Assembly: GCF_022049065.2 (NCBI RefSeq)
Contig: NZ_CP095743.1
Coordinates: forward strand, 1,751,001-1,815,000
Reading direction: 5' to 3'
Source: Niallia sp. Man26
Lineage (GTDB): Bacteria; Bacillota; Bacilli; Bacillales; Cytobacillaceae
Length of the DNA: 64,000 nt
Below the pieces are notes generated by a model. That model ran no database searches, was not told the origin of the DNA, and worked only from the letters and a program-made list of their open reading frames with translations. Position numbers and translations under genes: made by a program. This document shows positions 16,796-26,218 of the stretch, in pieces. Each line of letters starts with the position of its first letter. The stretch's first letter is position 1.

Positions 16796-19501
16796 ATGGC
16801 AAAAGATACTTACAATGCACGTAAATCATTCGAGGTTGATGGGAAGCGTTATCATTATTATCAATTGGATGCATTGGAAAAAGCGGGAATCGGCAATGTT
16901 TCCAAATTGCCGTACTCTATCAAAGTTCTATTGGAATCTGTATTAAGACAAATGGATGGTTTTGTCATTAAAGACGAACATGTGGAAAACCTTGCAAAAT
17001 GGGGAACAGATGAACTGAAAGAAATTGATGTGCCATTTAAGCCTTCAAGGGTTATCCTACAGGACTTCACAGGAGTTCCTGCAGTTGTTGACTTGGCTTC
17101 TTTAAGAAAAGCCATGGCTGATCTTGGCGGAGATCCAAGCAAAATTAACCCGGAAAAACCGGTCGATCTTGTTATTGACCACAGTGTGCAGGTTGACAAA
17201 TATGGTACGCCAGATGCGTTGACTGCAAATATGGATCTTGAGTTTGAACGAAACGCAGAGCGTTACCAATTTTTGAGCTGGGCTCAAAAAGCTTTTGATA
17301 ATTATCGTGCCGTTCCGCCTGCTACAGGAATCGTACACCAAGTAAATTTAGAATATTTAGCAAATGTTGTGCAAGTAGTCGAAAATGAAGATGGAGAGTT
17401 AGAAACTTTCCCTGATACATTAGTAGGAACAGACTCACATACGACGATGATCAACGGAATCGGCGTACTTGGATGGGGTGTCGGCGGTATCGAGGCAGAG
17501 GCTGGCATGCTTGGACAACCATCATATTTCCCAGTTCCAGAAGTTGTGGGTGTGAAGCTTATTGGTGATATGCCTAACGGTTCAACAGCAACAGACCTTG
17601 CTTTAAAAGTTACACAAGTGTTGAGAGGTGAAGGGGTAGTAGGCAAGTTCGTTGAATTCTTCGGACCTGGTATCTCCCAATTGCCGCTAGCTGACCGTGC
17701 GACAATCGCTAACATGGCTCCAGAATACGGAGCAACTTGCGGATTCTTCCCAGTTGATGAGGAATCATTGGCTTATATGAGATTAACAGGCAGATCAGAA
17801 GAGCAAATCAAAGTGGTAGAAGAATATTCTAAACTTAATGGACTGTTCTTTGATCCTAGTATTGAGCCAGTTTATACAAAAGTAATTGAAATTAATCTTT
17901 CAGATATTGAAGCAAACCTGTCTGGACCAAAACGTCCGCAAGACTTGATTCCATTATCGCAGCTGCAAAAAGCATTTGTTGATTCTGTGACTGCACCTGA
18001 AGGAAATCAAGGCTTCGGCTTGAAGAAAGATGAGTTTGATAAATCAGTAGATATCAAGTTTGCTAACGGGGACTCAACGACAATGAGGACAGGTTCTGTT
18101 GCAATCGCTGCTATCACTAGCTGTACAAATACATCCAACCCGTATGTGCTTGTTGGTGCTGGCCTTGTTGCCAAAAAAGCAGTGGAACTTGGCATGGAAG
18201 TGCCTAAATTCGTTAAAACTTCTTTGGCGCCAGGTTCAAAAGTAGTAACTGGTTATTTAAGAGATTCCGGCTTGCTGCCATACTTGGAACAAATCGGCTT
18301 TAACCTTGTTGGTTACGGCTGTACGACTTGTATCGGAAACTCTGGTCCATTGCGTGATGAAATCGAAATGGCAGTTGCTGATTCTGATTTGCTTGTTACT
18401 AGTGTGCTTTCCGGTAACAGAAACTTTGAAGGTCGTATTCATCCGCTTGTAAAAGCAAACTACTTGGCATCACCGCCGTTAGTTGTGGCTTATGCACTTG
18501 CGGGAACTGTTGATATTGACCTGCAAAACGAGTCAATCGGCAAAGATAAGGATGGCAACGATGTATTCTTCAAGGATATTTGGCCATCAACTGAAGAGGT
18601 TAATGAAGTGGTAAACCGCACTGTAACTCCTGAACTGTTTAAGAAGGAGTATGAGCGTGTGTTCGACGACAACGAGCGCTGGAATGAAATTCAGACTAGC
18701 AGCGATTCATTATACACATTCGATGATTCAAGCACTTATATTCAAAACCCTCCATTCTTTGAAGGGCTGAAGCCTGATCCTGAGAAGGTACTTCCGATTA
18801 AAGGGCTTAAAATTGTCGGCAAGTTTGGCGACTCTGTTACAACAGACCATATTTCACCAGCCGGAGCAATCGGTGTCAACACTCCTGCAGGTAAATATTT
18901 AAAAGCAAACGGAGTAGAGGTTCGCGATTTCAACTCTTACGGTTCTCGCCGCGGTAACCACGAGGTCATGATGAGAGGAACATTTGCGAATATCCGTATC
19001 CGTAATCAGATTGCTCCTGGTACAGAGGGCGGGTTTACGACATACTGGCCGACAGGTGAAGTGACATCCATTTATGATGCTTGTATGCAATATAAACAAG
19101 ATGGAACTGGCCTAATGGTTCTTGCCGGCAAAGATTATGGCATGGGATCTTCTCGTGACTGGGCAGCAAAAGGTACGAATCTCCTTGGAATTAAAACAGT
19201 TCTTGCTGAAAGCTTTGAGAGAATCCACCGCTCTAACCTTGTGTTAATGGGTGTGCTTCCATTGCAATTCAAGGATGGAGACAGCGCAGAGTCTCTTGGT
19301 TTAACAGGTAAAGAGACGTTTAACATATATGTCGATGAAACAGTTAAACCTCGTGATTTCATTGAAGTTACTGCGACAGATGAGGATGGAAACAAGAAGA
19401 CATTTGAAGTGCTTGTACGCTTTGATTCTGAAGTAGAGATAGACTACTACCGTCACGGTGGAATCTTACCGATGGTGCTTCGAGATAAATTGAAGAACTA
19501 A
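16796..19501 (+). CDS. acnA: Aconitate hydratase A
   Basis: Aconitase interconverts citrate and isocitrate in the TCA cycle; the Gram-positive enzyme (CitB) also binds mRNA when its cluster is lost. The [4Fe-4S] ligands are Cys443 (SCTNTSNP), Cys509 and Cys512 ([10 protein letters not shown]). The C-terminal swivel domain has [14 protein letters not shown]. The ATG at 16796 follows GGAGGGGG by eight bases and gives 901 residues, about the size of B. subtilis CitB; a frame extension to 16763 is unlikely. It is monocistronic, with a CcpC-type operator and a strong terminator. Confidence 0.97.
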   Translation: MAKDTYNARKSFEVDGKRYHYYQLDALEKAGIGNVSKLPYSIKVLLESVLRQMDGFVIKDEHVENLAKWGTDELKEIDVPFKPSRVILQDFTGVPAVVDLASLRKAMADLGGDPSKINPEKPVDLVIDHSVQVDKYGTPDALTANMDLEFERNAERYQFLSWAQKAFDNYRAVPPATGIVHQVNLEYLANVVQVVENEDGELETFPDTLVGTDSHTTMINGIGVLGWGVGGIEAEAGMLGQPSYFPVPEVVGVKLIGDMPNGSTATDLALKVTQVLRGEGVVGKFVEFFGPGISQLPLADRATIANMAPEYGATCGFFPVDEESLAYMRLTGRSEEQIKVVEEYSKLNGLFFDPSIEPVYTKVIEINLSDIEANLSGPKRPQDLIPLSQLQKAFVDSVTAPEGNQGFGLKKDEFDKSVDIKFANGDSTTMRTGSVAIAAITSCTNTSNPYVLVGAGLVAKKAVELGMEVPKFVKTSLAPGSKVVTGYLRDSGLLPYLEQIGFNLVGYGCTTCIGNSGPLRDEIEMAVADSDLLVTSVLSGNRNFEGRIHPLVKANYLASPPLVVAYALAGTVDIDLQNESIGKDKDGNDVFFKDIWPSTEEVNEVVNRTVTPELFKKEYERVFDDNERWNEIQTSSDSLYTFDDSSTYIQNPPFFEGLKPDPEKVLPIKGLKIVGKFGDSVTTDHISPAGAIGVNTPAGKYLKANGVEVRDFNSYGSRRGNHEVMMRGTFANIRIRNQIAPGTEGGFTTYWPTGEVTSIYDACMQYKQDGTGLMVLAGKDYGMGSSRDWAAKGTNLLGIKTVLAESFERIHRSNLVLMGVLPLQFKDGDSAESLGLTGKETFNIYVDETVKPRDFIEVTATDEDGNKKTFEVLVRFDSEVEIDYYRHGGILPMVLRDKLKN

Positions 19502-19507
19502 TGATAG

Positions 19508-19552
19508 AAAGAGACTAATGAGTGACTAATGACTCATTAGTCTCTTTTTCTT
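19508..19552 (+). terminator. Terminator of acnA
   Basis: A perfect 16-bp stem (19508-19523 with 19532-19547) ends in T residues. Confidence 0.92.
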
Positions 19553-19637
19553 TTAGTGGGCGTACATTCTGCTAGGTAATTAAGGAAAAGTTTGCTACTA
19601 TAGATATGTAGGAAATTACCATGAAGGAGTGATTGGA

Positions 19638-20027
19638 ATGGCGTTGACATTCGGAAAATTATTAGAAGAAGCAAGAAGCAATGTGAAAGGCATCTCATCA
19701 ATTGAAGCAAAAAAACAAATGGAAGACAAACCTAATACATATGTAATTGATGTGCAGGATGCTGAGGATGCAGGAGCTTGCGGTTTAATTCCAAGCAGTG
19801 TAAACATTTCACTAGGCATGCTGCCGATTCGTGCTGATTTGGAGCTTCCTGAAGAGCTTCGCAATCCAGAATTAGCTGATCGCAACAGACCGATTCTAGT
19901 AACATGCGGTTTAGGCGGACAAGCTGCTCTTGGCGCTTATTTGCTTAAACAAATGGGATTTGCTGATGTAGCTTTCATTGAAGGCGGAACAACAGCTTGG
20001 AAACAAGAAGGCTACGAAACAGTTTAA
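19638..20027 (+). CDS. Rhodanese-like domain protein
   Basis: This single-domain rhodanese (129 residues) is a sulfur carrier or sulfurtransferase. The active-site loop is VTCGLGGQA with Cys90; IDVQDAEDAGACGLIPSSVNI is the usual N-terminal strand region, here with an extra Cys48. The loop lacks the usual basic residues, so the acceptor is uncertain. The ATG at 19638 is eight bases from AAGGAG. A bidirectional terminator separates it from the convergent dehydrogenase. Confidence 0.88.
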   Translation: MALTFGKLLEEARSNVKGISSIEAKKQMEDKPNTYVIDVQDAEDAGACGLIPSSVNISLGMLPIRADLELPEELRNPELADRNRPILVTCGLGGQAALGAYLLKQMGFADVAFIEGGTTAWKQEGYETV

Positions 20028-20037
20028 TACCGAAGGA

Positions 20038-20068
20038 AAAGAGGAGCGCTAAATGGTCGCTCCTCTTT
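20038..20068. terminator. Bidirectional terminator between rhodanese and dehydrogenase genes
   Basis: A perfect 11-bp stem (20038-20048 with 20058-20068) lies between convergent genes. Confidence 0.85.
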
Positions 20069-20073
20069 ATATT

Positions 20074-21051
20074 TTAATAGCCAAGCTCTTTATTAACCAA
20101 ATTAAGTAGCTCTTTGCCTTCTTTAAATCTAGTGACATTCTCTAAAAATATATCCATATAACGATCCATGCTTTTCGGAGAATAATAGGCATTATGGGGA
20201 GATATTATGACATTCTCCAATGCCCAGAAGGGGGACTCGCTTGGTAACGGCTCCACCTCAAATACATCAAGAGCAGCACCTTTAATTCGCTGAGCTGTTA
20301 ACACTTCCAGCAAATCAGCTTCTGCAATTGTATTGCCTCTGCCGATATTAATCAAGTAAGCAGATGGTTTCATAAGCTTTAGCTTCTCTTTATTTATGAA
20401 TTGGTACGTTTCCTTTGTTGAAGGCAAAGCGAGAACAAGAAAATCAGCATTTTCAATGACATCATCGACTTGTTCAAGTCCAACCACCTCATCTGCAGGA
20501 TCATTACTTGTTGTAATGGAAGGTCTCTTTCGGCAGCCGACTACATGCATGCCAAGAACTTTGCATCTTTTCGCAATCTCTTTGCCAATCTCTCCATATC
20601 CGATAATTCCTATAGTGGCGCCGTCTAAGTCTTGAATATCCGTATTGCTCCAGATTCGCTTGTTTTGATTACGCAGCATGGTTGGCAGCCCTCTTGCAAA
20701 CCCAGAAATCATGGCAACAGTATGTTCGGCAATCGGTATAGAAGTGCAGCCCTTTGTATTAGTAATCAGTAGATTACTTTTAATTGTTTCCTCATGAAGC
20801 AGAGCATCCAGTCCAACACTTAATGATTGTACCCATTTAAGCTTTGGGGCGTTGTTCCTAATGGTAAGAGGGTCCATTAAACCTAAGGTAAGGATAATAT
20901 CACACTCACTTAAATCGAAGTTCACTGCTGGTTCTTCTTTACCAAATTGCCAAGGATCAAACAAAACGGTTGCACCTAAGGCTTTTATTTTTTCGATATA
21001 CTTTTTTGGTATATTGTACCTAACATAAATGACAGGGGATGATGAATCCAT
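20074..21051 (-). CDS. D-2-hydroxyacid dehydrogenase family protein
   Basis: This is an NAD(P)-dependent reductase of 2-oxoacids (325 residues). The dinucleotide-binding loop is GIIGYGEIGKEIA (about 148-160). The catalytic Arg is in INIGRGN, the Glu in DVFEVEPLP and the His in ISPHNAYYS. The substrate cannot be told; relatives act on glycerate, glyoxylate or branched oxoacids. Its ATG overlaps the TGA of the upstream aminotransferase gene, so translation is coupled. The likely shared logic is amino acid to oxoacid to hydroxyacid. Confidence 0.88.
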   Translation of the reverse strand: MDSSSPVIYVRYNIPKKYIEKIKALGATVLFDPWQFGKEEPAVNFDLSECDIILTLGLMDPLTIRNNAPKLKWVQSLSVGLDALLHEETIKSNLLITNTKGCTSIPIAEHTVAMISGFARGLPTMLRNQNKRIWSNTDIQDLDGATIGIIGYGEIGKEIAKRCKVLGMHVVGCRKRPSITTSNDPADEVVGLEQVDDVIENADFLVLALPSTKETYQFINKEKLKLMKPSAYLINIGRGNTIAEADLLEVLTAQRIKGAALDVFEVEPLPSESPFWALENVIISPHNAYYSPKSMDRYMDIFLENVTRFKEGKELLNLVNKELGY

Positions 21052-22268
21052 CAGTTAGCTTCCTCCATCGGCAAGGTGCGGATATATTGGAAGTAAGTTT
21101 CCGCAAGCCGTTTAATCGCCTCTTTAATTTTCTCCTCACTACAGTATGTGAAACAAAGTCTCATTGTGTTAAAGCCTTCGTCTTCAAGGAAGAAATGCTG
21201 TCCATCCAAATAGGAGACACCAGCAGTCATTGCAGCTTCCACAAAGTCGCTTGTATTTATGCCAGCAGGGAATGTGAGCCACAGAAAGAAGCCTCCTTCT
21301 GGTGAAACAAAGCTGACCTCGTCGCCGAAATGCTCGTTAATGGCTTCAACCATTGCCTCTTTTCTTGATTTATACGTATTGCTTAAATACTTGATATGTT
21401 CTTCGATATCCAGCTGGTCTAACACATTGTGAACAACTTCCTGTACATATACGCTAGTCAGCCCGTCTGTTTTCAAAATACGCATCTTAGTGATAATCTC
21501 ACTTAATCCAATTGCCCAGCCTAAACGGATACCAGGTGCAATTACTTTAGAAAAGGTGCTTAAATAGATGACGCGCTCAGGACCGAAGGAGTGGATTGAA
21601 GGGAGATAAGTGCCTTCAAAGGAAAGCTCCACATAAGCATCATCTTCCAAAATGAAGAAATTATATTCATAAGCAAGCTCTGCGAGTTTCCTTCGTCTGT
21701 CTACAGAGAGATTGACACCGCCTGGATTATGGTAATTGGGCATGATGTACAGAAGCTTCGGAATTGGCTTTTGCTGAAGAGTGGCTTCTAATAACGCTTT
21801 TTCCACATAGTCAACCATTATTCCATTCTCATCAATCGGAAATGACCGTAATTTTACCTGCGCCAAATTAAATGTCCGAATTGCACCAAAAAAACAAGGA
21901 GCTTCAATCCAAATTTCGTCACCTGGGTCAGTGAGTGTTCGTGCCACTAAATCGATTGCCTGCATGCTCCCGGCAGTTACAAGGATTTGGTCCTCTTTTG
22001 CATGTACGTCACGGAGCTTTGATCGTTCGAGAATCCAGTTAACAATATGACTTGTGCCTGTTCCGCCGCTATAAGACATAGCACCAAACCCTTGCGTTTT
22101 CATGGCAGCTTGTGTTGCAGCAACCATCGTTTCTAATGGAAAAGACTCTGGAGCAGGAAAACCATAAGACAATGGAATAACATGGTCTAGTGAACCGGCG
22201 AAGGAGGAGCCGATAATCGGCATGTTCGGAAATCTTTTACTAAATGTAAATTGCTTTAATGAATTCAT
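21051..22268 (-). CDS. PLP-dependent aminotransferase (fold type I, MocR-like without HTH)
   Basis: The protein (405 residues) has an aminotransferase domain like LysN or 2-aminoadipate transaminase, without a GntR domain. The PLP lysine is in YLSTFSKVIAPGIRLGWA, the PLP-ring Asp in FILEDDAYVELSF and the carboxylate-binding Arg near TMRLCFTY. It is the first gene of a two-gene operon with the hydroxyacid dehydrogenase (overlap TGATG). AGGATGGTG precedes the ATG. It is divergent from glnA across 600 non-coding bases. Confidence 0.88.
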   Translation of the reverse strand: MNSLKQFTFSKRFPNMPIIGSSFAGSLDHVIPLSYGFPAPESFPLETMVAATQAAMKTQGFGAMSYSGGTGTSHIVNWILERSKLRDVHAKEDQILVTAGSMQAIDLVARTLTDPGDEIWIEAPCFFGAIRTFNLAQVKLRSFPIDENGIMVDYVEKALLEATLQQKPIPKLLYIMPNYHNPGGVNLSVDRRRKLAELAYEYNFFILEDDAYVELSFEGTYLPSIHSFGPERVIYLSTFSKVIAPGIRLGWAIGLSEIITKMRILKTDGLTSVYVQEVVHNVLDQLDIEEHIKYLSNTYKSRKEAMVEAINEHFGDEVSFVSPEGGFFLWLTFPAGINTSDFVEAAMTAGVSYLDGQHFFLEDEGFNTMRLCFTYCSEEKIKEAIKRLAETYFQYIRTLPMEEAN

Positions 22269-22868
22269 ACTTTAAACACCATCCTCTTAAAAAATAATTT
22301 ATTTTAAAAATTAACACTATTCAAATAATTTATAAAGTAATTTATTTCAAAAACTGCTTTTAGTAGAAAAGGATTGCTTGTTAAAGGCTAATCATAAATC
22401 CTTGATTCACTACCTCCATGTACTGTTTTGTAAATTCCTGATTTATCTTCCATGAATTGCTAATAAGCGAAGAAAATCTGACAAGATTAATGGTGCAGAC
22501 ATTCCTAATGGGAAAAGAAGCTGCCGATAGCAAAACTGCATGAAGCCAAGCCAGTTTGCTCCTTTCGTCAGTAAAACGTTTGGAGAATTACTGAATATAG
22601 AGCCAACTATATGCTATTTATTTCGAATATGGAAATATTAAAAGACGGCGAAAAAACGAGCATTCAAAAGAAAATAAGCAGTTAGTTTCATTTTTTGCAG
22701 AATTTTCGGATTTTTATAAAAAATAAATCAAACATAAAAACAAAAGAATGTAAACGCTATCTTATAAAATATTTAAAAAATTTTAAAAAAGATATTGTAT
22801 AACTATAAATAATTTCTTATAATGAATTCAAGTTAGATAATAGAACATGAATTGTGAGGTAAATTGAC
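22269..22868. other. 600-base intergenic region between the aminotransferase operon and glnA
   Basis: It is A/T-rich, with a cre-like site (22748-22762) and the glnA ribosome binding site. I see no long frame. Short peptides (for example 22540-22641, 33 codons) look like chance or the decayed remains of a gene. I do not see the TGTNA-N7-TNACA dyad of GlnR/TnrA. Confidence 0.5.
22748..22762 (+). promoter_or_regulatory. cre-like site upstream of glnA
   Basis: ATGTAAACGCTATCT matches the CcpA consensus WTGNAANCGNWWNCA at all but the last position. It lies about 107 bases before the glnA start, so catabolite control is plausible. Confidence 0.5.
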
Positions 22869-24203
22869 ATGGCTGAAATTACATTAGAACAGATTCAAAG
22901 TATCATTAAAGAAAAAAATGTAGAATTATTGCATATGCAATTTGTAGATATTGAAGGGATTTTGAAAAATATCACAATTACAGCAGCTCAATTAGATGAT
23001 GCAGTAGAAGGGAAAATCATGATTGATGGTTCTTCCATCAAAGGTTTCTCACCTATCAATAAATCAGATTCTTATTTAGCCCCAGATTTAAACACATTTG
23101 TTGTGTTGCCTTGGACAGAAGAAGAAGGATATTCAGAAGCACGCTTCCTTTGCTCTGTAACAAATCCAGATGGTACATTATTTGAAGGTGACACACGTAA
23201 TGTTCTTAAGAAGACAGTGGCACGTGCAGCAGAACAAGGATATACGATTTCTGTAGGTCCTGAATTGGAATTCTTCTTGTTTGAAACAGATGCACAAGGT
23301 TACCCAACGACAGTCCTAGGTGACAGAGGCGGATACTTTGAGCCATCTCCTAAAGACTTAGGTGAAAAGGTTCGTGTTGAAATCTTCAAAACTTTGCGAG
23401 CAATGGGCTTTACAATTGAAGCATTGCACCATGAAGTAGCAGAAGGCCAGCATGAAATTAACTTTAAATATGCAGATGCTCTAGGAGCTGCAGACCTTGC
23501 GACTACTTACAAATGGGTAGTTAAAACAATCGCAGCACAATATGGCTTGCATGCAACATTTATGCCAAAGCCAGTATTCGGCATCAACGGTTCAGGAATG
23601 CATGTTAACATGTCGTTCTTCAAGGATGGCGAAAACATTTTCTTCGATCCGTCTGATGAACTGCAGCTTTCAAGTGAAGCTTACTCTTTCATCGCTGGTA
23701 TCCTTGATAATGTTAAGAGTTTCGTAGCTGTTACAAACCCGCTAGTAAACTCTTACAAACGTCTAGTACCTGGCTATGAAGCACCAGTATATCTTGCTTG
23801 GTCTGCTTCAAACCGTTCAGCTTTAATCCGTATTCCAGCTAAAAAAGGCATGGCAACTCGCGTAGAATTGCGTTGTCCAGATCCAGCATCAAATCCATAT
23901 TTGACATTTGCAGTAATAGCATCTGCTGGTCTTGATGGAGTGGAAAAAGGATTGCAAGCTCCAGCACCTGTTAACGAAGATATCTTCCACATGACAGATG
24001 CACGCCGCGAAGAGTTGGGCATCGACAGCCTACCAGGTGGCCTAGAAGCAGCTATCGCTGAACTAGAAGCAGGAGAAATCGGTCTTAAAACACTTGGAGA
24101 GCACGTATTCTATGAGTATGTTGCAGCGAAAAAAGAAGAGTGGGATAACTACCGTACACAAATCCATGCTTGGGAAATTGAAAACTACCAATTTAAATTC
24201 TAA
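22869..24203 (+). CDS. glnA: Glutamine synthetase type I, solitary paralogue
   Basis: The enzyme makes glutamine from glutamate, ammonia and ATP as a dodecamer. Conserved elements are MIDGSSIKGF, GPELEFFLF, HHEVAEGQHEINF, NGSGMHVN and RLVPGYEAPVY. At 444 residues it has the length of GS-I-alpha; the adenylylation Tyr loop of the beta type is missing. The residue equivalent to Arg62 of B. subtilis GlnA, which I recall as involved in feedback inhibition, is Pro62 (GFSPINKSD). No glnR gene precedes it, unlike the usual glnRA operon. A GTGAGGT site precedes the ATG. Confidence 0.93.
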   Translation: MAEITLEQIQSIIKEKNVELLHMQFVDIEGILKNITITAAQLDDAVEGKIMIDGSSIKGFSPINKSDSYLAPDLNTFVVLPWTEEEGYSEARFLCSVTNPDGTLFEGDTRNVLKKTVARAAEQGYTISVGPELEFFLFETDAQGYPTTVLGDRGGYFEPSPKDLGEKVRVEIFKTLRAMGFTIEALHHEVAEGQHEINFKYADALGAADLATTYKWVVKTIAAQYGLHATFMPKPVFGINGSGMHVNMSFFKDGENIFFDPSDELQLSSEAYSFIAGILDNVKSFVAVTNPLVNSYKRLVPGYEAPVYLAWSASNRSALIRIPAKKGMATRVELRCPDPASNPYLTFAVIASAGLDGVEKGLQAPAPVNEDIFHMTDARREELGIDSLPGGLEAAIAELEAGEIGLKTLGEHVFYEYVAAKKEEWDNYRTQIHAWEIENYQFKF

Positions 24204-24216
24204 TAGTTTGATAGAT

Positions 24217-24244
24217 AAGAGAGGGCATCAGCCCTCTTTTTTTT
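24217..24244 (+). terminator. Terminator of glnA
   Basis: A 7-10-bp stem centred on GAGGGC/GCCCTC (24217-24226 with 24231-24240) ends in a T-run. Confidence 0.88.
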
Positions 24245-24431
24245 GTTGTGCTATCTTAGTAGTTTATGTCAAATGCTTCTTCGCAAAAATACAATTCCGA
24301 TAAAATAAGAAGGAGATTTTGTCTATCGATTATTTATTTTTGCTAGCGATATGATACAATAAATACATTGGATAACAAGTGCATCCTTGTTTATCTATGT
24401 CAATAATTTCAGTTACAAGGAGAATTAAAGA

Positions 24432-25361
24432 ATGGGAAAAGTTTTAGTTTTTGGTCACAAAAATCCTGATACGGATACGATTTGTTCTGCTATCGCTTAT
24501 GCAGAATTGAAAAAAGCTTTAGGTGTAGAAGCGGAAGCTGTACGCCTGGGAGAAATCAATGGCGAAACAAAGTTCGCTCTAGATTACTTCAAAGCTGAAG
24601 CTCCAAGATACATACAAAAGGCGTCAGAGGAAACAGATTCTGTAATTCTTGTAGATCACAACGAATTCCAGCAAAGTGTGGAAGATATTAAAGAGGTTTC
24701 TATCCTGGAAGTTATCGACCACCACCGTATTGCTAACTTTGAAACAAGCGATCCTTTATATTATCGCGCTGAGCCTGTTGGCTGTACTGCTACAATTCTT
24801 AACAAGCTTTACAAAGAGAACAATGTTGAAATCAAAAAAGACATTGCAGGTTTAATGGTTTCTGCAATTATTTCCGATTCATTATTGTTTAAATCTCCAA
24901 CTTGCACAGATCAGGATGTTAAAGCAGCACAAGAGCTTGCTGAAATTGCTGGCATTAATTTGGACCAATATGGTTTGGACATGCTTAAAGCTGGTGCAGA
25001 TTTAAGCGACAAAACAGTAGAGCAACTAATCAGCCTTGATGCAAAAGAATTTCCAATGGGGTCATATAAAGTGGAAGTTGCTCAAGTTAATGCAGTGGAC
25101 ACAAATGATGTACTTGCTAAACAAGGCGAACTGGAAGATGCATTAAATAAAGTGATTGCTGACAAAGGGCTTGATTTATTCTTGCTTGTTGTAACAGATA
25201 TCTTAAACAATGATTCTGTTGCCCTCGCACTTGGAACGAAAACTAGTGCAGTGGAAGCGGCATTTGGCGTAAAACTTGAAAATAACACAGCCTTGCTTAA
25301 AGGTGTTGTATCACGCAAAAAACAAATCGTTCCTGTATTAACAGAGGAATTATCAAAATAA
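24432..25361 (+). CDS. ppaC: Manganese-dependent inorganic pyrophosphatase
   Basis: This DHH-family enzyme hydrolyses pyrophosphate to phosphate and drives biosynthetic reactions. Metal-binding motifs are [13 protein letters not shown] (8-20), VDHNEFQQ and the DHH motif in [10 protein letters not shown]. The C-terminal DHHA2 domain ends with the substrate-binding [10 protein letters not shown]. Its 309 residues match family II enzymes. AAGGAG precedes the ATG, and a terminator follows. It is a single gene. Confidence 0.96.
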   Translation: MGKVLVFGHKNPDTDTICSAIAYAELKKALGVEAEAVRLGEINGETKFALDYFKAEAPRYIQKASEETDSVILVDHNEFQQSVEDIKEVSILEVIDHHRIANFETSDPLYYRAEPVGCTATILNKLYKENNVEIKKDIAGLMVSAIISDSLLFKSPTCTDQDVKAAQELAEIAGINLDQYGLDMLKAGADLSDKTVEQLISLDAKEFPMGSYKVEVAQVNAVDTNDVLAKQGELEDALNKVIADKGLDLFLLVVTDILNNDSVALALGTKTSAVEAAFGVKLENNTALLKGVVSRKKQIVPVLTEELSK

Positions 25362-25372
25362 TCCATAATAGT

Positions 25373-25437
25373 AAAAAGAACTTGCTTGTGTAAGTTGATC
25401 ATAAAGATCACTTATTCAAAGGCAAGTTCTTTTTTTA
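25373..25437 (+). terminator. Terminator of ppaC, branched
   Basis: An outer 13-bp stem (25373-25385 with 25422-25434) encloses an inner hairpin (about 25391-25414). T residues follow. Confidence 0.8.
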
Positions 25438-25519
25438 TGTGCGTGTTTACGATAATATCAAAGTAAAGATATGACTAAAAAACATTTCCCCCAGAGATGT
25501 AATAGGGAGCTGAGGAAGT

Positions 25520-26218
25520 TTGCCAAAGGATAAAATTCTTGTTATTGAAGATGAACAAAAAATCGCAAGAATCATTACGATGGAGCTCGAATACGAAGGT
25601 TATGAAGTTCACGCAGAGCATTCCGGTGTTAAAGGTTTAGAGAAAGTGCTTGAGGGAGGCTGGAGTCTTGTCTTGCTTGATGTAATGCTGCCAGAATTAA
25701 GCGGTTTAGAGGTCTTAAGAAGAATCCGCAATGCAGCTGTGCATGTTCCGGTTATTCTTTTGACTGCAAGAGATTCTATTCCAGACAAAGTAGCAGGCCT
25801 TGATTTAGGGGCAAACGACTATATGACAAAGCCATTCCAAATAGAGGAGCTGCTTGCCCGAATTCGGGCAAGCCTTCGCGTCAGCAAGATGCAATGGAAA
25901 CAAGAGCAGGAAAAAGTGCTAGAAGTGGATGATTTAAAAGTATTTGTCAAATCTTATTCCGTAAAGCGTGCAGACATCGATATTGAACTGACACCAAGGG
26001 AATTTGAGCTGCTTCTTTATTTAATGGAAAATAAAAATATTGTGTTAAGCAGAGAACAAATTATGAATCATGTTTGGGGTTATGATTTTATGGCAGATAC
26101 AAATGTGGTGGATGTTTATATAAGATATTTACGCAAGAAAATCGATTATCAATTTGATAGACAGCTGATTCAAACAATTCGCGGGGTTGGCTATGTCATT
26201 AAGGAATCTTCTATATGA
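25520..26218 (+). CDS. OmpR-family response regulator, YkoG-like
   Basis: This DNA-binding response regulator has a receiver domain with phosphoacceptor Asp54 (LLDVMLPEL), Thr and Lys in LLTARD and TKPF, and a winged-helix domain ending RKKIDYQFDRQLIQTIRGVGYV. The TTG start follows a GAGG site; no nearer ATG is in frame at the N-terminus. It overlaps the kinase gene by four bases (ATGA). The order regulator, kinase, PepSY, PepSY recalls ykoG-ykoH-ykoI-ykoJ of B. subtilis, so it may control the PepSY genes. Confidence 0.92.
   Translation: MPKDKILVIEDEQKIARIITMELEYEGYEVHAEHSGVKGLEKVLEGGWSLVLLDVMLPELSGLEVLRRIRNAAVHVPVILLTARDSIPDKVAGLDLGANDYMTKPFQIEELLARIRASLRVSKMQWKQEQEKVLEVDDLKVFVKSYSVKRADIDIELTPREFELLLYLMENKNIVLSREQIMNHVWGYDFMADTNVVDVYIRYLRKKIDYQFDRQLIQTIRGVGYVIKESSI

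Noticed and set aside
17302..17715. 137-codon frame on the minus strand inside acnA
   Set aside because: It is a mirror frame of a conserved enzyme gene, Ser/Thr/Pro-rich, without a ribosome site.
22540..22641. 33-codon frame in the region before glnA
   Set aside because: It has no ribosome site and no recognisable domain; at most a gene remnant.
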